Assembly (NCBI RefSeq): GCF_003259365.1
Contig: NZ_QLLY01000001.1
Coordinates: 62,001 to 126,000 of the forward strand
Length of the DNA stretch: 64,000 nucleotides
Source of the DNA: Streptomyces sp. PsTaAH-137
GTDB lineage: Bacteria > Actinomycetota > Actinomycetes > Streptomycetales > Streptomycetaceae
Reading direction: 5' to 3'
The position numbers were made by a program, and so were the translations under genes. This document shows, one piece after another, positions 47,335-56,672 of the stretch. Position 1 is the stretch's first letter. Each line of letters opens with the position of its first letter. The notes beneath the pieces were generated by a model. That model made no database searches. It had not been told where the DNA came from and was given only the letters and a program-made list of their open reading frames with translations.

Positions 47335-49638
47335 GATCCGGTGCGGCCGCACCTCCACCGCCAGGTGCTTCATCAGCGGCTGATCGCTCTGCGGGCTGAA
47401 GTCACCGATCGCGCACAGGACGTTGAGCTCCGGCATGTAGCCCACGGCGCAGCCGCGCGGCACGTCGTACGCCACCGCGCGGTAGCCGTGCACCGACCGC
47501 CGCGACCCGTCCCGCGCCACCGAGGTGATGTCGACGAGATCCATCTCCGCGAGGCCGCGCTCCCGCATGTCGTCCGCGTTGAGGAACACCAGCGTGCGCA
47601 GGTTCCGCACGCCCCGGTAGCGGTCGTCGGAGGAGTAGATCGTGGTGTTCCACTGGTCGTGCGAGCGGACCGTCGCCAGGGTCAGCAGACCCTCGCCGGG
47701 GCTGGGGTCCGGCAGCGCCGCGAGCGAGAACTCGGCCCGCCCGGACGGCGTCTGGAAGATCCGCTCCCGGGCCGGCTGGCGCAGCCGGAACCCGTGCGGC
47801 CCGCGCACCCGCCGGTTGAAGTCCTCGAAGCCGTCGAGCGCGCGCTGCATGGTGTCGCGGATCCGGTCGTAGTCGCCGGTGTACTCCTCCCAGGGCGTCA
47901 CCGAACCGGGCAGCGTGGCCCGTGCCATCCGGGCGATGATCGCGGGCTCGGAGAGCAGATGCGAGGACGCGGGCCGCTTCATGCCCCGCGACAGGTGCAC
48001 CATGCTCATCGAGTCCTCGACCGAGACCGCCTGCGGCCCGCCCTCCTGGAGGTCCTTCTCGGTGCGGCCGAGGCAGGGCAGGATCAGCGCCCTGCGCCCG
48101 TGCACCAGGTGCGAGCGGTTCAGCTTGGTGGACACCTGAACCGTCAACTCGCAGTTCCGCAGGGCCTCTTCGGTGTACGTGGGATCAGGGGCGGCCCGCA
48201 CGAAGTTGCCGCCCATGCCGACGAACACCGTCGCCTCACCGGCGTGCATCGCCTCGATGCCGCGCACCGTGTCCAGGCCGGGATCGCGCGGCGGATCGAT
48301 GCCGCACGCCTCGGCGAGCCGGTCCAGGAACTCCTTCTTCGGGCGGTGGTCGATGCCGCACGTGCGGTTGCCCTGGACGTTGCTGTGCCCGCGGATGGGG
48401 CAGGGGCCCGCGCCCTCGCGGCCGATGTTGCCGCGCAGCAGCAGGAGGTTCACGATCTCCCGGACCGTGTCGACGCCGTGCTCCTGCTGCGTGATGCCGA
48501 GACACCAGCTGATCACCGTACGGGCGGAGGAGAGATAGACCTCGGCGGCCTGTGCCATGGCGTCGCGGTCCAGGCCGCTCGCCGCCTCCAGGTCCGCCCA
48601 CGCGGTCCTCGCGCACAGGTCGCGGTACGCCTCGAACCCTTCCGTGAAGCGGTCGAGGAACTCCTGGTCGACCGCCTTCGGGTCCTGCTCGGCGCGCTCC
48701 AGGACGTGCTTGGCGATGCCGCGGAGCACGGCCAGATCGCCGCCGATGCGCGGCTGGAGGTTCAGGGTGCCGGTCCTGGTCGCCTTGAAGGTGGCCATCG
48801 CGGCGAACTCGTGCGGCACGATCGTGCGGCCCGCCGCCGCCTCCACCATCGGGTTGATGTGCACGACCTGCGCGCCGCGCTCGTAGGCGTGGGCGAGGCT
48901 GGTGATCATGCGGGGTGCGTTCGACGCGGCGTTCACGCCCATCACGAACAGCGCGTCCGCCTGGTCGAGGTCGTTCAGGTCGACGGTGCCCTTACCGGTG
49001 CCGACCGCCGCGGTCAGCGCCCGGCCGCTCGCCTCGTGGCACATGTTCGAGCAGTCGGGCAGGTTGTTCGTGCCGAACTCGCGGGCGAAGAGCTGGTAGA
49101 GGAACGTCGCCTCGTTGCTCAGCCGGCCCGAGGTGTAGAACAGCGCCCGGTCGGGGGAGTCGAGGCCGCGCAGCGTCTCGCCGACGAGCGCGAAGGCGGT
49201 CTCCCACGACACCGGCACGTAGTGGTCGGTCTCGGCGTCGTACGCGAGCGGGCCGACCAGCCGGCCCTGGTCCTCCAGGTCGAAGTCCGCCCACCGCTCC
49301 AGCTCGGTCACCGTGTGCCGGGCGAAGAACTCGGCGCCCGCCCGCTTCGGCGTCATCTCCCACGTGGAGTGCTTGATGCCGTTCTCGCACAGGTCGAGCG
49401 TCAGCCCGTGCTGGTCGTCGGGCCAGGCGCACCCCGGACAGTCGAAACCGCGGTCCGGGTGGTTCATCCGCGTCATGATCCGCGCGCTGTCGACCGGCTC
49501 CTTCGCCTTCGCCAGCACCTTCCCCACGGACATCGCCGCTCCCCAGCCCGCCGTGGGGTGGTCGTAGGGCTCGCGCGAGGGCTCGCCGCCGGACGGTCCG
49601 TAGCCGCCGTTCGGGGTCGCGGGGGGTGCGCTGCTCAT
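47332..49638 (-). CDS. YdeP/FdhF-type molybdopterin oxidoreductase
   Basis: A 768-residue Mo-bis-MGD protein of the YdeP branch. FDCPGCAWPDDQ is the short N-terminal cysteine motif of this branch; NNLPDCSNMCHEASGRALTA covers the metal-ligand position, and PCPIRGHSNVQGNRTCGID and FLNADDMRERGL are cofactor-binding regions. E. coli YdeP is linked to acid resistance and its substrate is unsettled; formate activity should not be assumed. The ATG at 49638 has GGAAGG seven bases upstream. It is a lone gene, with no electron-transfer subunit beside it. Confidence 0.9.
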   Translation of the reverse strand: MSSAPPATPNGGYGPSGGEPSREPYDHPTAGWGAAMSVGKVLAKAKEPVDSARIMTRMNHPDRGFDCPGCAWPDDQHGLTLDLCENGIKHSTWEMTPKRAGAEFFARHTVTELERWADFDLEDQGRLVGPLAYDAETDHYVPVSWETAFALVGETLRGLDSPDRALFYTSGRLSNEATFLYQLFAREFGTNNLPDCSNMCHEASGRALTAAVGTGKGTVDLNDLDQADALFVMGVNAASNAPRMITSLAHAYERGAQVVHINPMVEAAAGRTIVPHEFAAMATFKATRTGTLNLQPRIGGDLAVLRGIAKHVLERAEQDPKAVDQEFLDRFTEGFEAYRDLCARTAWADLEAASGLDRDAMAQAAEVYLSSARTVISWCLGITQQEHGVDTVREIVNLLLLRGNIGREGAGPCPIRGHSNVQGNRTCGIDHRPKKEFLDRLAEACGIDPPRDPGLDTVRGIEAMHAGEATVFVGMGGNFVRAAPDPTYTEEALRNCELTVQVSTKLNRSHLVHGRRALILPCLGRTEKDLQEGGPQAVSVEDSMSMVHLSRGMKRPASSHLLSEPAIIARMARATLPGSVTPWEEYTGDYDRIRDTMQRALDGFEDFNRRVRGPHGFRLRQPARERIFQTPSGRAEFSLAALPDPSPGEGLLTLATVRSHDQWNTTIYSSDDRYRGVRNLRTLVFLNADDMRERGLAEMDLVDITSVARDGSRRSVHGYRAVAYDVPRGCAVGYMPELNVLCAIGDFSPQSDQPLMKHLAVEVRPHRI

Positions 49639-49713
49639 CGTTCGGCCTTCCGCAGGTTCCGGGTGCCTCACTGACGAACGTACGGGAAGGTCCGGATCGG
49701 TGCCTGCCGGAGG

Positions 49714-51540
49714 TCACCCGCGGTAGAGCGCCTCGACCTCCGTCGCGTACGCCGTCTCGATCGCCTTGCGCTTCAGCTTCAGGGACGGCGTGAGCAGGCC
49801 GTGCTCCTCGCTGAACTGGTGGGCCAGTATCCGGAAGGTGCGGATCGACTCGGCCTGCGAGACCAGCGTGTTCGCGGCCACGACCGCGCGCCGCACCTCC
49901 ATCTCCAGGTCCGGGTCGCGCACCAGCTCCGCCGGATGCATCATCTGCTTGTTGCGCATGCCCAGCCAGTGCTCGACGGCCTCCGCGTCGAGAGTGACGA
50001 GCGCGGCCACGTACGGGCGGTCGTTGCCGACGACGATGCACTGGGCGACCAGCGGATGGTCGCGGACCCGTTCCTCCAGTTGCTGCGGCGAGACGCTCTT
50101 GCCGCCGGAGGTCACCAGGATCTCCTTCTTGCGGCCGGTGATGGTCAGATAGCCGTCCTCGTCGAGCGCGCCCAGGTCACCGGTGGCGAGCCAGCCGTCG
50201 TGCAGGGTGCCGTCGGTCGCCTTCGGGTCGTTGAGATAGCCCTGGAAGACATTGCCGCCGTAGAGCCACACCTCGCCGTCGTCGGCGATGTGCACGGTGG
50301 TGCCCGGGATCGCCTGGCCGACGGTGCCGTAGCGGGTCTGCTCGGGCGGATTGGCGGTGGCCGCGGCCGTCGACTCGGTCAGGCCGTAGCCCTCGTAGAT
50401 CGCCACGCCCGCGCCCGCGAAGAACAGCCCGAGCCTGCGGTCCATGCCGCTGCCGCCGGACATGGCGTGCCGGATCCGGCCGCCCATCGCCTCGCGCACC
50501 TTGGAGTAGACGAGCTTGTCGAAGACGGAGTGCTGCATGCGCAGCGACGCGGACGGGCCCGAACCCGTGCCGAACGCCTTCGCCTCCTGCGCGTCCGCGT
50601 ACTTCACGGCGCACTCGACGGCCTTGTCGAACGCGCCCGATCTGCCTTCCTTCTCGGCCTTTCTGCGGGCCGCGTTGAAGACCTTCTCGAAGATGTAGGG
50701 GACCGCCAGGATGAACGTCGGCCGGAAGGCCACGAGGTCGGGCAGGAGCGCCGCCGCGTTCAGCTGCGGCTGGTGGCCCATCTTCACGCCGCCGCGCACC
50801 GCCGCCACCTGCACCATCCGCCCGAAGACGTGGGCCAGCGGCAGGAACAGCAGGGTGGACGCCACCCGCTCCCGCTTGGAGGCGAAGACCGGCTCCCAGC
50901 GCGCCACCATGGTGTCCGCCTCGAACATGAAGTTCGCGTGGCTGATGACGCAGCCCTTGGGGCGGCCCGTCGTGCCCGACGTGTAGATGATCGTGGCGGT
51001 GGAGTCCGGGGTCACCGCCTTGCGGTGCCGGTGCACCGTCTCGTCGTCGATGTGCGCGCCGGACGCGCTCACCTCCTCCACCGCGCCGCCGTCCAGCTGC
51101 CACAGCCGGTGCAGATGGGGAAGCTTGTCGATGACCGTCGCGATGGTCATCGCGTGGTCCTCGTGCTCCACGACCGCCGCCGCCACCTGGGCGTCGTACA
51201 GCGTCCAGAAGACCTGCTCGGCCGAGGACGTCGAGTAGATGGGGACGACCTGGGCGCCGATGGTCCACAGCGCGAAGTCGAACAGCGTCCACTCGTAGCG
51301 CGTACGGGACATGATGGCGACGCGGTCGCCGAACCGGATGCCCTGCGCGAGCAGGCCCTTGGCCAGCGCCAGGATCTGGTCCCGGAACTCGGCCGAGGTC
51401 ACGTCGCGCCACTGGCCCTCGGCGTCCTTGCGCCCGAAGGCGACATGGTCGGGGTCGTCCAGCGCATGGTCGAACACGGCGTCGGCCAGGCCGCCCACCG
51501 GCGGTGCCGACGTCAGAGCGGGGGTGGTGAACTCACGCAA
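49714..51540 (-). CDS. Long-chain fatty acyl-CoA ligase (AMP-forming)
   Basis: A 608-residue cytoplasmic acyl-activating enzyme. AMP-binding motif ATIIYTSGTTGRPKGCVISH, then YEGYGLTESTAAATANPPEQ, GWLATGDLGALDEDGYLTIT and GRKKEILVTSGGKSVSPQQL. This is the FAA1/FadD15-like type often found in actinobacteria, producing acyl-CoA for lipid turnover. The start is TTG at 51540, five bases after AGGAG; no ATG or GTG in frame gives a complete N-terminus, so this rare start is favoured. The 244-base upstream region has a palindromic operator candidate. Confidence 0.92.
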   Translation of the reverse strand: MREFTTPALTSAPPVGGLADAVFDHALDDPDHVAFGRKDAEGQWRDVTSAEFRDQILALAKGLLAQGIRFGDRVAIMSRTRYEWTLFDFALWTIGAQVVPIYSTSSAEQVFWTLYDAQVAAAVVEHEDHAMTIATVIDKLPHLHRLWQLDGGAVEEVSASGAHIDDETVHRHRKAVTPDSTATIIYTSGTTGRPKGCVISHANFMFEADTMVARWEPVFASKRERVASTLLFLPLAHVFGRMVQVAAVRGGVKMGHQPQLNAAALLPDLVAFRPTFILAVPYIFEKVFNAARRKAEKEGRSGAFDKAVECAVKYADAQEAKAFGTGSGPSASLRMQHSVFDKLVYSKVREAMGGRIRHAMSGGSGMDRRLGLFFAGAGVAIYEGYGLTESTAAATANPPEQTRYGTVGQAIPGTTVHIADDGEVWLYGGNVFQGYLNDPKATDGTLHDGWLATGDLGALDEDGYLTITGRKKEILVTSGGKSVSPQQLEERVRDHPLVAQCIVVGNDRPYVAALVTLDAEAVEHWLGMRNKQMMHPAELVRDPDLEMEVRRAVVAANTLVSQAESIRTFRILAHQFSEEHGLLTPSLKLKRKAIETAYATEVEALYRG

Positions 51541-51688
51541 TGTTGCTCCTTGTGGCGCTCCGCACAGCGTCGGCGACGGTACCGGACCGCGCGCCCCGGC
51601 GGGAGAGGGTCCGTCTCACCGGGGGCGCGCGGAATATGCACAGGTCAGCCGTTTAAATGCGGCCACAAGGGAAGCGGCGGGACAGATT

Positions 51689-51706
51689 ACTTACCTTTCA
51701 GTAAGT
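51689..51706. promoter_or_regulatory. Palindromic operator candidate upstream of the acyl-CoA ligase
   Basis: ACTTAC (51689-51694) and GTAAGT (51701-51706) are inverted with six bases between, in a strongly AT-rich island within 51541-51784. TetR-family regulators of fatty acid genes use sites of this size. The site lies about 150 bases before the ligase's TTG and 79 bases beyond the MFS gene's stop. Confidence 0.55.
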
Positions 51707-51784
51707 TTCGGTGGCGTAATCTCCCGGCGCTCTTCACCGTTCGTCAGCGGTCTCCACCGAATCTGTACGGAGAGGTCACTGCGG

Positions 51785-53269
51785 TCACCGCGGTGTGGGG
51801 GCCGTCTTTTTGGACGGAGCGGTCGGTTCCACTACGGGGGCCTCGGGGGACCGTACCAGGACGAGCACCAGGAATCCCGCGCCGATCGCCACACAACCGG
51901 CCAGCACCGACGCGGAGTTGAGCCCGTGCGCGAACGCCGTGTGCAGGGCGTGGCGCGATATCCGCCCGCGCAGCCCGTCCGCCCCGCCGCCCGCGAGCGC
52001 GTGCGCGGCCCCGCTCGGCAGCGTCTCCTGCATCCGCGAGAGGACGACGGTGCCGAACACGGCGATACCCAGCGCGTACCCCAGCTGCCGGAACGTATTG
52101 AGGGAACCGCCCGCCATGCCGGCCCGCCGCGGCTCCACGGCGGCGAGCGCGGCGCCCGCGATCCCGGGCGAGACCAGGCCGACGCCCACCCCGGCGAGCA
52201 GCAGCCCGGGGATCAGCGCGGTCCAGGTCGACCCGGCGCCGAGCACCGCCTGGCAGCAGGCCCCGACGCCGACGAGGAGCAGCCCGCCGCCCACCGTGAT
52301 CCGGGCCGGCACCCCGTGCAGCAGCTTGCCCCCGATGATCGCCACCACCATCGAGGCGCCCGACAGGGACAGGAAGACCAGACCGGCGTGGACCGGGCTC
52401 ATCCCCAGCAGCGTCTGCAACCACAGCGAGGTGTACGGCAGCACGCCGAACGCGGCCGCGTTGAACGCGAAGGCACCCACCATCACACCCACGAACGCGG
52501 GCCGCCTCAGCAGCCCGAGATCCAGCATCGGATGGGCACAGCGCCGCTCCACGACCACGAAGCAGACCAGCGCCACCACGGCGGCGAGGAAGAAGACGAC
52601 GGCACCCCGGTCGCCCCAGCCCCGCTCGCCCGCCCGGATCACGCCGTACGTCGCCGCGCCCGCGAACGCCGCGAACGCGGCCGTCCCCGCCCAGTCGATC
52701 CGGCGCCCCTTCGGCCCGCGCGACTCGGGCACATGGCGCAGCGTCAGCCACACGGCCGCGACGCTCACCGGCAGATTGACCCAGAAGATCCACCGCCACC
52801 CCGGCCCCTCGGTGAGCAGTCCGCCGAGGACCGGCCCGATCGCCGCCGCCCCGCCGCTGACCGCGCCGAACGCGCCGAGCGCCACGGACCGCTGCCGCCC
52901 CTGGTAGACGGCTCCGATGATGGGCAGGGTCGTCGCGAACATCGCGGCCGCGCCCAGGCCCTGCACGACCCGGGCCGCGACGAGCGTCGCCGGCCCGCCC
53001 GCGAGCCCGCACACGAGGGAGGCGGCCGCGAAGACGACCACGCCCACCACGTGCACGCGCCGCCGCCCGAGGATGTCGGCGGCGGCTCCGGTGCCGAGCA
53101 GCAGGGCGGCCAGCGCCAGCGCGTAGCCGTCCATCACCCATTGCAGATCACTGAGCGAGGCGTGCAGCGCGCCCGCCATGTCGGGCAGTGCGACGACGGC
53201 GATCGTCACGTCGAGCAGCAGCATGAAGGTGCCGAGGCAGACCGCTGTCAGGGGCCCCCAGGTACGCAT
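51785..53269 (-). CDS. MFS efflux transporter, DHA2 (EmrB/QacA-like)
   Basis: A 494-residue transporter with about 14 membrane segments. Motif D1 at the N-terminus (MLLLDVTIAVVALPDM), motif A in GAAADILGRRRVHVVGVVVF, and motif C in GPVLGGLLTEGPGWRWIFWV-like sequence identify the drug:proton antiporter-2 family. It probably expels a toxic organic compound. It is divergent from an Lrp-type regulator, with 139 bases between, which fits a regulator-pump pair. GAAAGG precedes the ATG at moderate distance. Confidence 0.9.
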   Translation of the reverse strand: MRTWGPLTAVCLGTFMLLLDVTIAVVALPDMAGALHASLSDLQWVMDGYALALAALLLGTGAAADILGRRRVHVVGVVVFAAASLVCGLAGGPATLVAARVVQGLGAAAMFATTLPIIGAVYQGRQRSVALGAFGAVSGGAAAIGPVLGGLLTEGPGWRWIFWVNLPVSVAAVWLTLRHVPESRGPKGRRIDWAGTAAFAAFAGAATYGVIRAGERGWGDRGAVVFFLAAVVALVCFVVVERRCAHPMLDLGLLRRPAFVGVMVGAFAFNAAAFGVLPYTSLWLQTLLGMSPVHAGLVFLSLSGASMVVAIIGGKLLHGVPARITVGGGLLLVGVGACCQAVLGAGSTWTALIPGLLLAGVGVGLVSPGIAGAALAAVEPRRAGMAGGSLNTFRQLGYALGIAVFGTVVLSRMQETLPSGAAHALAGGGADGLRGRISRHALHTAFAHGLNSASVLAGCVAIGAGFLVLVLVRSPEAPVVEPTAPSKKTAPTPR

Positions 53270-53408
53270 GGTGGTGGACCTTTCGTCAGGTTCTCGTGGG
53301 AGTTCTCATCGGACGTCGTAGTGCTCCGTACGATGGGCCGGGCGCGGCCGACCGCCGTGATCAGCTGCCCCGAAGCGACGGAATCCGACATCGAAGCGAG
53401 GCCGGGCC

Positions 53409-54389
53409 ATGGAATCCACCCCGTTCGACGAACTGGACCTCGGTATCCTCCAGGCCCTGGAGACGGACGGGCGGGCGCCGTTCAGCCGGATCGCGGAGCT
53501 GCTCGGCGTCTCCGACCAGACCGTCGCCCGCCGCTACCGCAAGCTCGTCGCGGACGGCGGCCTGCGCGTCGTCGGCCTCCAGGACAGCCAGGTCCTCGGC
53601 CGCGACAACTGGATGCTGCGGCTGCGCTGCGCCCCGGAGGGGGCCGAGACCATCGCCGCGGCCCTCGCCCGCCGTCCCGACACGTCATGGATTGGTCTGA
53701 CCTCGGGCGGCACCGAGATCGTCTGCGGCACGGTGCCGCGCACCCCCGGCGACCACGAGGACCTGCTCCTCGGCAAGCTGCCGCGCACCCCGCACATCGT
53801 GGAGATCAGGGCGCACCAGGTGCTGCACCGCTTCTTCGGCGGGCCCGAGGGCTGGCTGCGCAAGTACGGCCCGCTCGCCCCGGACCGGTTCGCGGCCCTG
53901 CGCCCGGCGGCGGCGCCCGCCGCGGCGGAGCCCGTGTCGATCACTCCGGAGGACGCCCCGCTCCTCGCCGCCCTCCGCCGCGACGGCCGCGCCACCTATC
54001 CCGAACTCCAGTGCGCCACGGGCCGCTCCGAGTCGGCCGTCAAGCGGCGGCTGAGCCAGCTCCTCGCGTCCGGGGCGCTCTTCATCGACGTCGAGTACGA
54101 CACCCTGCGACTGGGGTACGGGGTGACCGCCATGCTCTGGATCACCGCGGCGCCGCGCCATCTCGACGCCGTCGGCCGGGCTCTGGCGGGCCACCCGGAG
54201 ATCGCGCACGCGGCCGCCACCGCCGGGCCCTCGAACCTGGTGGCCACGGCGCTGGCCCGCGACACGGCTGACTTCTACCGGTACGTGAGCGGGAAGCTCG
54301 GGCATCTGGAGGGGGTGGAGCACGTGGAGACGGCGCCTTACCTGCGCCGCGTGAAGCAGCTGACCTACCGGCCTCCGGCCAGGTGGTAG
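53409..54389 (+). CDS. Lrp/AsnC-family regulator with two Lrp-type modules
   Basis: A 326-residue protein, about twice the usual Lrp length. Module one has a helix-turn-helix (LDLGILQALETDGRAPFSRI, AELLGVSDQTVARRYRKLVA) followed by a ligand-type fold; module two repeats the plan (EDAPLLAALRRDGRATYPEL, QCATGRSESAVKRRLSQLLA, then AMLWITAAPRHLDAVGRALA). Such tandem Lrp proteins occur in streptomycetes and may bind DNA as a pseudodimer. It is divergent from the DHA2 pump, which is its likely target. It is followed by the convergent repeat block and LysR gene. Confidence 0.9.
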   Translation: MESTPFDELDLGILQALETDGRAPFSRIAELLGVSDQTVARRYRKLVADGGLRVVGLQDSQVLGRDNWMLRLRCAPEGAETIAAALARRPDTSWIGLTSGGTEIVCGTVPRTPGDHEDLLLGKLPRTPHIVEIRAHQVLHRFFGGPEGWLRKYGPLAPDRFAALRPAAAPAAAEPVSITPEDAPLLAALRRDGRATYPELQCATGRSESAVKRRLSQLLASGALFIDVEYDTLRLGYGVTAMLWITAAPRHLDAVGRALAGHPEIAHAAATAGPSNLVATALARDTADFYRYVSGKLGHLEGVEHVETAPYLRRVKQLTYRPPARW

Positions 54390-54414
54390 CGGGTCGACTG
54401 CGGCCCGGTGGCCG

Positions 54415-54570
54415 CTTCTCGCGCAGTTCCCCGCGCCCCTGAAGGCGTGCGCTGCGCGCAGCCTTCCCCTGGAGGCCTGCGCGGCGCTCGCACCTCCGGA
54501 GGTTGCGCTTCGCTCAGGGCCCCTGGGCGAGCGGAGCTCGCTTCAGGGGCGCGGGGAACTGCGCGAGAAG
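54415..54570. repeat. Perfect 30-base inverted repeat of the core element flanking hairpins
   Basis: Bases 54415-54444 and 54541-54570 are exact reverse complements over 30 bases; each contains one copy of the window's recurrent core. Between them lie a bulged hairpin (GAAGGC 54441-54446, bulged G, TGCGC, loop TGC, GCGCA, GCCTTC 54461-54466) and further small hairpins including GCGAGC-GGA-GCTCGC. The block fills most of the 218 bases between the convergent Lrp and LysR genes, so it may terminate both. Confidence 0.9.
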
Positions 54571-54607
54571 CCCCACCGGCCGGCAGCCGACCGGCCACCG
54601 CCACCGC

Positions 54608-55465
54608 TCACCCGGCAGCCCGATGCAACCGCTCCCCGCCCCCCAGAATCGCCTGGGCCAAAACCGCTCCGGGCCCCCGCTCGGCGGCCCCCCGGAGCAC
54701 GAAATCGACCTCCCCGAGCTCCGGCAACCCCACCCGCTCCGGCACCCGCACAAGCCCCGGCGGAATCAGCCCCCGGGAATGCGCCATCACCCCGAGCCCG
54801 GCCCGCGCCGCCGCGATCAGCCCGTTCAGCGAACCGCTCGTACAGGCGATGCGCCACGCCCGCCCGTGCCGCTCCAGCGCCTCCAGGGCGAGCGCCCGGG
54901 AGATGCCCGGCGGGGGATACACGATCAACGGCACCGGCCGCTCGGGATCGATGCGCAGCCGCTCCGAACCGATCCACACCAGCCGGTCGTGCCACACGGA
55001 CTGACCGCCCGGATCCTCGGGCCGCCGCTTGGCGAGCACCAGATCGAGCTTGCCCGCGTCCAGCTGCTCGTGCAGCGTGCCGGACAGCTCGACGGTCAAC
55101 TCCAGATCCACCTCGGGGTGTTCGACCCGGAACGCCTCCAGGATCTCCGGCAGCCGGGTCAGCACGAAGTCCTCCGAGGCACCGAACCGCAGCCGTCCGC
55201 GCAGCCGCGTCCCCGTGAAGAAGGTGGCGGCCTGCTCGTGCACCTCCAGGATCCGGCGCGCGAACCCGAGCATCGCCTCCCCGTCCGGGGTGAGGTCCAC
55301 GGAGTGGGTGTCCCGGGTGAACAGGGTCCGCCCCGTCGCGTCCTCCAGGCGGCGCACATGCTGGCTGACCGTCGACTGCCGCAGGCCGAGCCGGCGCGCG
55401 GCCTGCGTGAAGCTCAGGGTCTGCGCGACGGCCAGAAACGTCCTCAGCTGCCCGGGGTCGTACAT
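54608..55465 (-). CDS. LysR-family transcriptional regulator
   Basis: A 285-residue LysR-type regulator. Residues 1-60 hold the winged helix-turn-helix (LRTFLAVAQTLSFTQAARRL, GLRQSTVSQHVRRLEDATGR, TLFTRDTHSVDLTPDGEAML); the rest is the substrate-binding-type effector domain. It is divergent from the BASS-family transporter with 124 bases between, the classic LysR arrangement, so it probably controls that transporter. Confidence 0.92.
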   Translation of the reverse strand: MYDPGQLRTFLAVAQTLSFTQAARRLGLRQSTVSQHVRRLEDATGRTLFTRDTHSVDLTPDGEAMLGFARRILEVHEQAATFFTGTRLRGRLRFGASEDFVLTRLPEILEAFRVEHPEVDLELTVELSGTLHEQLDAGKLDLVLAKRRPEDPGGQSVWHDRLVWIGSERLRIDPERPVPLIVYPPPGISRALALEALERHGRAWRIACTSGSLNGLIAAARAGLGVMAHSRGLIPPGLVRVPERVGLPELGEVDFVLRGAAERGPGAVLAQAILGGGERLHRAAG

Positions 55466-55512
55466 GCCCCGACCCTACCCGCGCTCATCACGGAACACGA
55501 TCACAGTCAGAG

Positions 55513-55522
55513 CGGTATACCG
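55513..55522. promoter_or_regulatory. Palindrome in the LysR/BASS divergent region
   Basis: CGGTATACCG is a perfect 10-base palindrome in the intergenic region shared by the LysR gene (start 55465) and the transporter (start 55590). It may be part of the LysR binding site; the T-N11-A pattern around it is not decisive. Confidence 0.4.
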
Positions 55523-55589
55523 GATTCCCGATCAAGCGGGAGGGGTGGAGGATGGAGAGGGCACGACCTGAACCGAGAGCAAGGAACCA

Positions 55590-56672
55590 ATGAAACGCCT
55601 GAGCTGGCCGTCCTGGATGCCGATCGACCCGTACATCCTGGCGTTGATCGGGACCGTGGGCGTCGCCGCCCTGCTCCCCGCTCGCGGTGGTGCGGCCGAC
55701 GTGGCGTCCGGCGCCTCGACCGCCGCCGTCGCCTTCCTCTTCTTCCTCTACGGGGCGCGCCTGTCGACCCGTGAGGCGATGGACGGCCTGCGCCACTGGC
55801 GGCTCCACGTCACGGTCCTGGCCTGCACCTTCGTCCTGTTCCCGCTGCTCGGCCTCGCGGCCCGCGGTCTCGTCCCGGTGCTCCTGCCGCAGAACCTCTA
55901 CGAGGGCCTGCTCTTCCTCACCCTCGTGCCGTCGACGATCCAGTCCTCGATCGCCTTCACCTCGATCGCGCGCGGCAACGTCCCGGCGGCGATCTGCGCG
56001 GGCTCCTTCTCCTCGCTCGCCGGCATCGTGTTCACCCCGCTGCTCGCGGCGGCCCTGCTGGGCAGCAGCGGCGGCGGCTTCTCGGCCGACTCCCTCGTGA
56101 AGATCGTGCTGCAACTGCTGGTGCCGTTCGTCGCGGGCCAGTTGCTGCGCCGCTGGGTCGGCGGCTTCCTCACCCGCCACAAGAAGGTCCTCGGCTACGT
56201 GGACCGCGGCTCGATCCTGCTCGTCGTCTACACCGCGTTCAGCGAGGGCATGGTCCAGGGCATCTGGCACCAGGTGAGCGCCGTCCGGCTTGCCGGACTG
56301 CTCGTCGTCGAGGCGGTGCTGCTCGCCGTGATGCTGGTGGTGACCTGGTACGGCGCGAAGGCGCTCGGCTTCGACCGCGGTGACCGCATCGCGATCCAGT
56401 TCGCCGGGTCGAAGAAGTCGCTGGCCTCCGGACTGCCCATGGCGAGCGTCCTGTTCGGCGCCCACGCCTCGCTCGCCGTGCTGCCGCTGATGCTCTTCCA
56501 CCAGATGCAGCTGATGGTGTGCGCGGTCCTCGCCAAGCGCCGTGCGAAGGACCCCGAGGAGCCCGAGCAAGCCGCGGACGGGACACCGGGCCGCACCCCG
56601 GCCGGGTCGGCCGGGGCAGGCGTCGGCGTCAGCTCTCCGGTCAGCTCTTCGGCATCAGGACCGAATCGATGA
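55590..56672 (+). CDS. Bile acid:sodium symporter family transporter
   Basis: A 360-residue membrane protein of the BASS/SBF-like family with about ten hydrophobic segments. GASTAAVAFLFFLYGARLST, LLFLTLVPSTIQSSIAFTSI and AIQFAGSKKSLASGLPMASV are typical; the last covers the conserved region of the ion-binding core. Substrates in bacteria include organic anions and keto acids, but none can be assigned. AAGGA precedes the ATG. The last 32 bases overlap the convergent fasciclin gene, and the C-terminal tail (from about residue 325) is low-complexity. Confidence 0.88.
   Translation: MKRLSWPSWMPIDPYILALIGTVGVAALLPARGGAADVASGASTAAVAFLFFLYGARLSTREAMDGLRHWRLHVTVLACTFVLFPLLGLAARGLVPVLLPQNLYEGLLFLTLVPSTIQSSIAFTSIARGNVPAAICAGSFSSLAGIVFTPLLAAALLGSSGGGFSADSLVKIVLQLLVPFVAGQLLRRWVGGFLTRHKKVLGYVDRGSILLVVYTAFSEGMVQGIWHQVSAVRLAGLLVVEAVLLAVMLVVTWYGAKALGFDRGDRIAIQFAGSKKSLASGLPMASVLFGAHASLAVLPLMLFHQMQLMVCAVLAKRRAKDPEEPEQAADGTPGRTPAGSAGAGVGVSSPVSSSASGPNR

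Noticed and set aside
47332..49638. Naming the YdeP-like gene as the formate dehydrogenase served by fdhD
   Set aside because: The YdeP branch has a different N-terminal cysteine motif, and a genuine catalytic subunit with its electron-transfer partners lies in the fdhD operon.
47341..49674. 777-codon plus-strand reading frame opposite the YdeP-like gene
   Set aside because: Arg/His/Val-rich composition without any recognisable motif, and a complete molybdoenzyme is on the other strand.
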